Shown in pieces: positions 1-5,900 of a DNA stretch of 8,966 nt. The notes under the pieces are model-generated. The model did no database searches. It worked only from the letters and a program-made list of their open reading frames with translations, and was not told where the DNA came from. A program made the translations under genes and the position numbers. The DNA is from an uncultured Collinsella sp. Its GTDB lineage: Bacteria > Actinomycetota > Coriobacteriia > Coriobacteriales > Coriobacteriaceae. The DNA lies in NCBI GenBank assembly GCA_902465465.1, contig CABQNF010000027.1:1-8966 (forward strand), written 5' to 3'. Numbering within the stretch: position 1 is the first letter of the stretch; each line of letters starts with the position of its first letter.

Positions 1-537
1 CCCGCGAGCGGTCGCCTGGTGCGTACCTTTGAGCGCGCCTATATCGCCAATAAGAGCACCTGGGTCGAGCCGATGGACCCGTACTTCACGCTTACCAAGT
101 CGCCCTCTGTCTGCGACGACATCATGCGCGAGTTCGGCGTTGCCCCCATGGCATGTTCGCCGACCGGCCACATCATCAACGGCCACACACCCGTTAAAAC
201 CACCAAGGGCGAGCAGCCCATCCGCGCCGAGGGCAAGCTGCTGGTCATCGATGGCGGCTTCTGCCGCGCCTACCATCCCAAGACGGGCATTGCCGGATAC
301 ACGCTTATCTCCAGCTCGCGCGGATGTCGCCTTAAGTCGCACCAAGCCTTTACCACGGTTGCCGAGGCACTTACCCGCAACGTGGACATCGAGAGCGAGA
401 CCAACCGTTTTGACCAGGCCGACCGTCGCCGCATGGTGAGCGACACCGATACCGGTGCTAAGATTCGCAGCCAGATCCAGGACCTACGCCAACTGCTCGA
501 TGCATATAGAAACGGTGCTATCGAGGAGCGCGCCTAG
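1..537 (+). CDS. fbp: Fructose-1,6-bisphosphatase class III, C-terminal part (5' end outside window)
   Basis: This gene would hydrolyse fructose 1,6-bisphosphate to fructose 6-phosphate in the cytoplasm, the committed step of gluconeogenesis. The frame is open from base 1 to the TAG at 535-537, giving 178 visible residues. The class III family is usually about 640-670 residues, so most of the enzyme lies to the left. Recognisable family stretches are YFTLTKSPSVCDDI, the HIINGHTPVK metal-phosphatase-like block, LLVIDGGFCRAYHPKTGIAG and YTLISSSRG. These match the C-terminal half of the Bacillus subtilis-type enzyme from memory of the family, not from a search. The next gene starts 78 nt downstream on the same strand with a stem-loop in between, so co-transcription with the GtrA-like gene is possible. 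No defect is visible in the part present. Confidence 0.93.
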   Translation, partial: PASGRLVRTFERAYIANKSTWVEPMDPYFTLTKSPSVCDDIMREFGVAPMACSPTGHIINGHTPVKTTKGEQPIRAEGKLLVIDGGFCRAYHPKTGIAGYTLISSSRGCRLKSHQAFTTVAEALTRNVDIESETNRFDQADRRRMVSDTDTGAKIRSQIQDLRQLLDAYRNGAIEERA

Positions 538-543
538 CTCCAC

Positions 544-586
544 CCGTGGGGATTGGCTAAACTTGCTGAGTTCGTCATCCCCACGG
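544..586 (+). other. Intercistronic stem-loop between fbp and the first GtrA-like gene
   Basis: CCGTGGGGAT (544-553) pairs perfectly with ATCCCCACGG (577-586), a 10-bp stem. Inside the 23-nt loop a second small stem can form: AACT (560-563) with AGTT (569-572). No T-run follows the stem on either strand, so it does not look like an intrinsic terminator. It lies 29 nt upstream of the next start codon. A role in mRNA processing or in setting relative expression of the two genes is inference. Confidence 0.55.
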
Positions 587-603
587 CGCCCCGACGCCAC
601 CCT

Positions 604-611
604 AAGGCAGG
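604..611 (+). promoter_or_regulatory. Ribosome binding site fixing the first GtrA-like start
   Basis: AAGGCAGG ends 4 nt before the ATG at 616. It supports starting here rather than further upstream in the open frame, which stays open from 553. Confidence 0.6.
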
Positions 612-615
612 TACC

Positions 616-1011
616 ATGCAAAAGCTCCTTGCGCAGATCATGAAGTTTGGCGTCGTCGGCGTCATTGCCACCGTCATCGACTTTGGCATCATGAATCTGC
701 TCCACTACGGCCTGGGCCTTAATATCCTGATCGCCAATACCAGCGGCTTTATCGTCTCGCTCATCTTTAACTACGTCGCGAGCATGAAGTACGTGTTTGC
801 GCACAAGGAGGGCATGAGCCGCCGCCGCGAGTTCATCATCTTTGTCGTGCTGTCCGTTATTGGCCTGGCGCTCAATGACGGCATCGTGCTGGCCCTCAAC
901 GCCGGCCTGGGCCTCGAGGCCAACATCGCCAAGATATGCGCTACCGCGTTGGTCATGGTCTACAACTTTGTAACGCGCAAGATCTTCCTGGAGGGCGAGC
1001 AGACCAAGTAG
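616..1011 (+). CDS. GtrA family membrane protein (paralogue 1)
   Basis: A 131-residue integral membrane protein of the GtrA family. Members are small four-helix proteins linked to cell-surface polysaccharide or teichoic-acid glycosylation, proposed to flip polyprenyl-phosphate-linked sugars. Likely membrane helices are at about residues 11-30, 36-56, 73-93 and 101-119. The family-typical NY.xSMKYVF block is at 52-61, followed by a basic loop (EGMSRRREF) before helix 3. Length and helix count are normal. The start at 616 is chosen because of the AAGGCAGG upstream and because the protein then begins just before helix 1. It lies 78 nt after fbp and 220 nt before a clear paralogue on the same strand. 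No glycosyltransferase is visible in the window, so the sugar substrate cannot be named. Confidence 0.88.
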   Translation: MQKLLAQIMKFGVVGVIATVIDFGIMNLLHYGLGLNILIANTSGFIVSLIFNYVASMKYVFAHKEGMSRRREFIIFVVLSVIGLALNDGIVLALNAGLGLEANIAKICATALVMVYNFVTRKIFLEGEQTK

Positions 1012-1036
1012 CTCGGCCTCCTCGTTGCACTACGGA

Positions 1037-1078
1037 GCCCACGGATGACACATGTCAAGCGCTGTGTTGTTCGTGGGC
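1037..1078 (+). terminator. 16-bp stem-loop after GtrA-like gene 1, probable terminator with weak U-tract
   Basis: Bases 1037-1052 pair with 1063-1078 in an uninterrupted 16-bp stem with a 10-nt loop, starting GCCCACG and ending CGTGGGC. Three of the pairs (1044, 1046 and 1047 with 1071, 1069 and 1068) are G-U in the + strand transcript. They would be A-C mismatches in a - strand transcript, so the structure belongs to + strand RNA. The sequence after the stem (CTTGCTCGTTTAC) is only modestly T-rich. Termination may therefore be partial, or the element may be a regulatory or processing hairpin. Confidence 0.5.
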
Positions 1079-1231
1079 CTTGCTCGTTTACGGAATGATT
1101 TGCAACGTTTGCGGATTACCTCTTGAATATTTGGCGAGTTCGTATAGTTCTTGCCAAAGACCTTACGTTTCCCATGCAAAAGCTCTAAAGTATCTCGTTG
1201 CTCGATTCATCAACGCATTGGATGTGATTAC

Positions 1232-1639
1232 GTGCGCAAGGCACTGGCACAACCTCATACCAAGCAGTTCCTCAAGTTCGCTGTCGTGGGTCTTATCTCC
1301 TTTGGCATCGACTGGGGCATGCTCATTGCGCTCGTCGAGCTGTTCCATCTCGACTTTTTGATGAGCACCACGATTTCGTTTATCACGTCCGTCGTGGTCA
1401 ACTACTGGCTCAGCATGAAGTACGTGTTCGACCATCGCGAGGGCATGAGCCGCAAGCGCGAGTTCACGATTTTCACCATCCTGTCGGTGATTGGTTTGGG
1501 CCTCAACGACCTGTACATGTTTGTGGGCGTCACGTTTTTGAGCATCGGCTACCAGGCCATGAAGGCCATCGCCACGTTCCTGGTCACCTGGTACAACTAC
1601 TTTAGCCGTCGCTTCTTCCTCGAGGGCGCAAGGTCGTAG
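1232..1639 (+). CDS. GtrA family membrane protein (paralogue 2)
   Basis: A 135-residue four-helix GtrA-family protein, clearly paralogous to the gene at 616-1011. Both share SMKYVF, the REGMSRKREF/KEGMSRRREF loop, LSVIGL.LND and the ending FFLEG/IFLEG. Likely helices are at about residues 14-36, 43-62, 77-97 and 106-124. The role would be as for paralogue 1: movement or presentation of lipid-linked sugars in the membrane. The frame is open back to a TTG at 1151. I place the start at the GTG at 1232 because this gives the paralogue's N-terminal length and has a weak GGA 9 nt upstream; the start is less certain than the gene. The 220-nt gap before it contains the 1037-1078 hairpin, so it may have its own promoter, although I see no convincing one. 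A strong terminator follows directly. Confidence 0.85.
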   Translation: MRKALAQPHTKQFLKFAVVGLISFGIDWGMLIALVELFHLDFLMSTTISFITSVVVNYWLSMKYVFDHREGMSRKREFTIFTILSVIGLGLNDLYMFVGVTFLSIGYQAMKAIATFLVTWYNYFSRRFFLEGARS

Positions 1640-1663
1640 ATTGCCGAACATATGCTTGAACGC

Positions 1664-1700
1664 AAAACGGGCTGGGACATCACGTTCCAGCCCGTTTTTT
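1664..1700 (+). terminator. Rho-independent terminator after GtrA-like gene 2
   Basis: AAAACGGGCTGGGA (1664-1677) pairs with 1685-1698 in a 14-bp stem (one G-U) with a 7-nt loop. T-run 1695-1700 follows, continuing as GTTT. It begins 24 nt after the stop codon at 1639. The A-run on the left makes it possibly active on the - strand as well, but the - strand operon already has its own terminator at 1938-1977. Confidence 0.92.
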
Positions 1701-1760
1701 GTTTGCCGAGCTTTCTATAATTGCCGATAAGGGCGCACGAGACGGATCACGATGCCGAAA

Positions 1761-1944
1761 TGGGACACGCTTTCCCATGGGCCTCCCCGGGGAAACCGCA
1801 TCCCAGAATAGGACCTCAAAACGGGACACAGTTTCCCAATAGAACTCCAACCGGAAAGTGCATCCCAGAATTCAGCTCAAAAGTGGGATGCGCTTTCCGG
1901 TTGAGCCTTGATTGGGAAACTCCGTCCCATTCGCATCAAAAAAC
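1761..1944. repeat. Three tandem 61-62-bp units, each holding an inverted pair of a 15-nt motif
   Basis: Six 15-nt copies alternate in orientation: 1762-1776 (+), 1790-1804 (-), 1823-1837 (+), 1852-1866 (-), 1885-1899 (+) and 1914-1928 (-). Read in one orientation they fit GGGAYRCRSTTTCCS with only the last copy deviating inside (GGGACGGAGTTTCCC). Start-to-start spacings are 28, 33, 29, 33 and 29, so the period is 61-62 bp. The spacer after each - copy is also related and ends in an A-rich run (ending CTCAAAA, CTCAAAA, ATCAAAAAA). The third unit merges into the - strand terminator. The layout resembles REP/BIME-type intergenic repeats. I cannot tell from one window whether it is dispersed in the genome. 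Confidence 0.85.
1823..1928. repeat. Long nested inverted repeat (46-nt arms, 16-nt loop)
   Basis: The last four motif copies form one palindrome. Inner stem: 1848-1867 with 1884-1903, 20 positions all pairing in + strand RNA (one G-U), loop 1868-1883. Outer stem: 1823-1840 with 1911-1928, 16 of 18 positions pairing. A symmetric 7+7-nt interval separates the two stems. It could form a very stable RNA hairpin or a DNA cruciform at the convergent junction. Confidence 0.8.
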
Positions 1945-1977
1945 GGGCGGCCTGGATGTTTGTCCGAGCTGCCCGTT
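1938..1977 (-). terminator. Rho-independent terminator of the leftward surface-protein operon
   Basis: Read on the - strand, AACGGGC (1977-1971) pairs with GCCCGTT (1948-1942). The stem continues inward with two mismatches to a total of about 15 positions, and a T-run (+ strand A 1938-1943) follows. It lies 21 nt after the stop codon of the DUF4430 gene ending at 1999. Confidence 0.85.
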
Positions 1978-1998
1978 CCGTGCGTTATGTTGAGATCC

Positions 1999-2901
1999 CT
2001 AGCCTGTTACGTAATACCAGACGACGTTGTCGCCGTTGGAGAGAACGTAGTTGCTGCAGGCCGTCATGGGCGTCGAGCCGTTGACAGAGTACATCCAACC
2101 GCTCGTGCCGCCATACTGCTTCTCGGCCAAACCGCCGATCGCGGCGACATACGTGCCGTACGATGAGCCGTGTGCGTTGACGGAAAGCCCGAGCGCGCAT
2201 AGGGCGTCGTAGACGGTGGCACCTTCGTTAAAGGTATAGGTGCCGCCGGCGGACACAGGATTGCCCACGGCGCTCGATGTGACCGCAACCGTCACCGTGA
2301 CGTAACTGGGCTCCTGCGTGCCGCCCTGGCCGCCCGAGGAGGCGGTTCCGCCGTTAGAAGCAGAGGCGCCGCCAGACGATTGGCCGCCGCCCGAAGAGGT
2401 ACCACCAGACGTGTTAGAAGTATCGGCAGTTTCGGTATTCTGAGCAGCCGATACATCGCCAGACTTCTTGCCACGCTGGTCTTCAGACTTTTTGCCATCC
2501 GAGTTTTTATCCGAGCTCTTGTTCGAAGACTCGGAATCGCCCTTGGCGTCACCCGAGTCCTTGGACTTATCTTTCGCATCGCCCGAAGCCTTGGAGTTCT
2601 TAGAGTCAGCTTTGCCAGAAGCAGCAGCCGAGCCAGCTCCCCTGGCGTCGTTGGCAACGACGCTCTCCCCCGTCACGGCCTGAACGATCCAGTCGATGGA
2701 CCAGGCACCGCTTGTGGAGGGATGGACAAACCCCAGCGAGACGACAATCAGGGCAACGCAAGCAGCCGTAAAAACGCCGACAAGTGCCTTGCGCCGCGGG
2801 GCGGACGCCGCCGAAGCGGCGCCCTTTTGCTTTGCATCGTCGAGCTGGATAAACGAGGAGTCGGGCTGCTGCCCGTTGGTCTCCTTGGGCTTATCGGGCA
2901 T
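1999..2901 (-). CDS. Membrane-anchored DUF4430-domain surface protein
   Basis: A 300-residue protein. Residues 1-38 are a short cytoplasmic tail ending in PRRK, 39-59 a single membrane helix, and about 85-198 a hydrophilic Lys/Asp/Ser then Gly/Ser linker. Residues 200-300 are one DUF4430 domain, with the family features GATVYDAL, GWMYSVNG and the ending NGDNVVWYY. DUF4430 is a beta domain resembling the C-terminal domain of transcobalamin/intrinsic factor. Topology is N-in, C-out, so the domain should sit outside the cell at the end of a flexible stalk. Cys235 and Cys282 could form a disulfide. I prefer the ATG at 2901 to the GTG at 2910 because AAGGG lies at a good distance from the ATG. The start overlaps the end of the 2017-aa gene by 11 nt, indicating translational coupling. 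The ligand is unknown; a terminator follows. Confidence 0.88.
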   Translation of the reverse strand: MPDKPKETNGQQPDSSFIQLDDAKQKGAASAASAPRRKALVGVFTAACVALIVVSLGFVHPSTSGAWSIDWIVQAVTGESVVANDARGAGSAAASGKADSKNSKASGDAKDKSKDSGDAKGDSESSNKSSDKNSDGKKSEDQRGKKSGDVSAAQNTETADTSNTSGGTSSGGGQSSGGASASNGGTASSGGQGGTQEPSYVTVTVAVTSSAVGNPVSAGGTYTFNEGATVYDALCALGLSVNAHGSSYGTYVAAIGGLAEKQYGGTSGWMYSVNGSTPMTACSNYVLSNGDNVVWYYVTG

Positions 2902-5900
2902 TACCGTCACCCTTGCCGCGCTTGGTCAGCATGAAGACGGCGATGAGCGCGAGGCCGATCACGCCGGCCGCGATGCCGACAATAGCGAGCGGGTTGAGGC
3001 CAGACTCCTGCGCGGAAGCCTCAGTGGACTTCTTGGCAGTGGTCGTGGAAGCGGATGCCTTGTCGGACTTCTTGTCGGACTTGCCGTCCTTCTTGTCAGA
3101 CTTCTTCTCGTCCTTCTTGTCGGACTTGTCGGAGTCCTTCTTGTCGGACTTGTTGTCCTTGGTCCCGGTCTTGGTCGACACCGTCGTCTTGGTCACCGGC
3201 TTCTGACCCGGGGCGACAGCGCCACCCTTCGAGCCGGAGCCAGTGCCCGCGCCAGCGCCCGTGCCGGTACCAGCACCAGTGCCGGAGCCGCTGCCACCGT
3301 TAGAGCCAGAACCGCCATTGCCGTCAGGGTTAACGGCGTTCTTGGTCCACTTGGCATACAGCGTCATATCGGCCGTCACCGGCGTGCTGAAGTCATACGC
3401 CTCCGTGCAAGCCTCATCGGTGTACCAGCCACCGAAGGTGTAGCCCTCACGCGTCGGATCGGCAGGCTTAACCAGCTTGCCGTCGGCCGTAGTCTGGAAA
3501 TCGACCTTGGAACCATCGCCAGTCTCGAACGAGACCTTAACGCCACCATTCAGCTTGAACAACGTGCCGGAATCGTTGATGTAGTAGAGGTTGCCCTTGG
3601 CGTCGCAGGCAATCGGCGAGTCGCAGTAGTTGTTGTGTCCCGTTGCGCTAAACGCACCGGTCGCCTGCGCGTCACCCAGCTTGTAGCGATAGACACCGCC
3701 GCCCGAGGTGTAGTTCACATAGTCGGAAGTCGCACCGTAGTTAACCGTGAAGTAGACATACGTGCCATCTGCCTGGGCGCTCACGAGCGGTGCACCCTTG
3801 ATGCCGCCGATGGGAAGCGCGGAGCCATCAGCAGACGAAACCAACGTCGTAGCAAAGTCATTATCAAGGTCGACAATCGCCAGCGCAGAGCCACCGGAAA
3901 CCTCGCCGCCGACAATCAGCTTGTTGCCATACAGCGTAGGCATGCAGGCGCATCCCGTAAGACCCAGGTCGACGACGCGCTCTTCGGAAATGCGCGAAGC
4001 GGCATCCGCACCACGCGAACTACCGTCAGAAATCGCCAAAACGTGCAGCTTGCCATCGCGCGAAATCAGATAAGCATGGCTACCGTCGGCGGAGAGCACA
4101 CAGGAGGAGTTAACGATAGCCCCAACGGAAACGCTTCCAAGCACAGCGCCCGAAGACTTGCCGAGCATCTCAACGGTACCGGCGCTGGTGGGAACCAGAA
4201 TAAAGCCGTCACCCACGGTAGCACCCGTCCAGTAATAACCCTCATCGGCGTTGACGTGCTGCCAGGAAACGGCACCGGTCAGGATATTGATGCGCGTCAG
4301 ATGGCCGTTGTTATACACGCCCTTACCATAGTCGACATCAACGGTGCCGACATAGAGATAGTTGCCATCGACCGTCAGCTGAGAATTCGACTGAGCAGTT
4401 TTGCTCACAGGGTCGGTAACCCAAACCGTCGTGAGCGTATCGGCCGTCAGAGCCTGGACCGCACCGCCATCGAGCGGGACGATGACCAAGCCGTTCGTAT
4501 AAATCGGACGCGTCGTGTAGCCAATCGTAGTCTTAAGGTTCGACTCGGCAAGCACCTTGCCCGACTCTGCGTCGATCTTAAGCAAGCGCTTGTTGACGGC
4601 GAGATACACGTTGCCGTTTACGACAATCGGCTCGCTCGCGTTGGGATACGTGGCGCCCGAGTAGGCCTTCCAATCGAACGTCCAAGAGCTTGCCAGCGCG
4701 CCCGTAGGGGTGGACACGTTCTCGACCACCGCATTGGAATTGCCGTTCCAGTCGGCTTTCCAATCGGTCGGGCGCGAAGCGCTCGGATCCACGACGATTT
4801 CGTCAGGATTGGGCACCGTGTCGCCGGCAGCATATGCCCAGACGATCTTGTCGCCCGACTTGAGCGCGTAGTCACCATCGAGCTGAGTCCCGGGGTCCCC
4901 GTTTACAAAGAACGACCAGGAGCCCGTCAGCTTTGTGCCATCAAGCGGGGACACGAGGCTATGGACATTCCAATAGCCGCCATCATTGAGCATCACGGAA
5001 TCAATGCCCAGGGCATCGAAATAGGCAGCAGATGCATCCTTAATCGTCGTGCCCTCAACGAACACCTGCATCGAAGGATCAGTCCAGCGCTGAGCCTTAT
5101 CGTCCTTCTTGCCGATGATCTCCATCGAAACGGAGACCTGACCAGGCATGGTGCCGTCGGAGCCATAGACCCAAGCAATCTCGTCGCTTGCCTTAAGCGT
5201 ATAGGCGCCCGCACCAACATCAACAGGCTTGCCATTGACAAAGAACTGCCAATATTTCCAGGTGTTTTCGTCAACCTTCTCGCTCGAGAGGGTCACGTTC
5301 TTTTCGAACGGCGAGGTCAGCGACTCGAGATACCAGCCAAACGAGCTCTCCCCCGTTTTGGCGCCAATGCCAGACTTTTTAAAGATCTGCTCGGAAAGGT
5401 CAGCAGCGGTTGTTCCCTCGTCCACGAGAGCTGTCGTAGGCTGTGCCCACGTCTGCCGGGCGCCCGAAGCATCCTGGCCGATAACGGTGCAGCTTACCGA
5501 AAGCTGATCGGCAGGAGCGGGGTCGTTGTACTTCGAGTAGTACCAGACGACGGAGTCGCCGGACTTGAGCGTGTAGCCGCCGGCGCCGACCATGGAGGAC
5601 TTGCCGTTGATGAACAGCTGCCAGTACGCTTCGGTCGTCGGGTCGTAGGCGAGCGTGCGGCCGGAGTCGAAGGGCGACGTGATCGAATTGAGCGCCCAGC
5701 CCCAGGAGCCGTTGGGGTCGTAGTCGGCCTTGAGGCCGGTCTGCTTGAAGAGCTGCTCGGAGAGGTCGGCCGCGGTCGAGCCCTTCTTCAGCGTAATGCT
5801 CTGAGCGGCGGCCCAGGTCTGCTGAGCACCCTTGGCGTCGGTGCCGACGACCGAACACGTCGCGGAAACCTGCGTGGAAACCGTGCCCGTGGGATCCTCG

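Larger units (their letters stand above)
1701..1998. other. Convergent intergenic region: repeat array plus - strand terminator
   Basis: No credible gene lies here. The open frames crossing it run through repeats and have no ribosome binding site. It lies between the 3' ends of the second GtrA-like gene and the DUF4430 gene. Most of it is the alternating 15-nt repeat array (1762-1928), followed by the terminator for the leftward operon (1938-1977). Confidence 0.85.

Noticed and set aside
1120..1148. Possible promoter for GtrA paralogue 2 (TTGAAT, then TATAGT)
   Set aside because: The spacer is only 14 nt and the -35 match is poor, so it cannot be supported as a promoter.
1151..1231. Upstream TTG start for GtrA paralogue 2
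   Set aside because: It would add 27 polar residues absent from paralogue 1 and has no clear ribosome binding site. The GTG at 1232 gives a family-typical length.
1762..1928. CRISPR array
   Set aside because: The repeats are 15 nt, alternate in orientation, and the intervals between them are related to each other rather than unique.
1721..1993. Small + strand open frame through the repeat array
   Set aside because: No ribosome binding site, its translation merely reads the repeats, and it crosses the - strand terminator.
2902..2910. GTG start three codons upstream of the chosen start of the 300-aa DUF4430 protein
   Set aside because: The AAGGG motif lies almost against this GTG but at a good distance from the ATG at 2901.
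3545..4771. PQQ-dependent dehydrogenase activity
   Set aside because: Repeats are of the propeller type only. Regular Trp-docking motifs and a plausible set of catalytic residues were not found.
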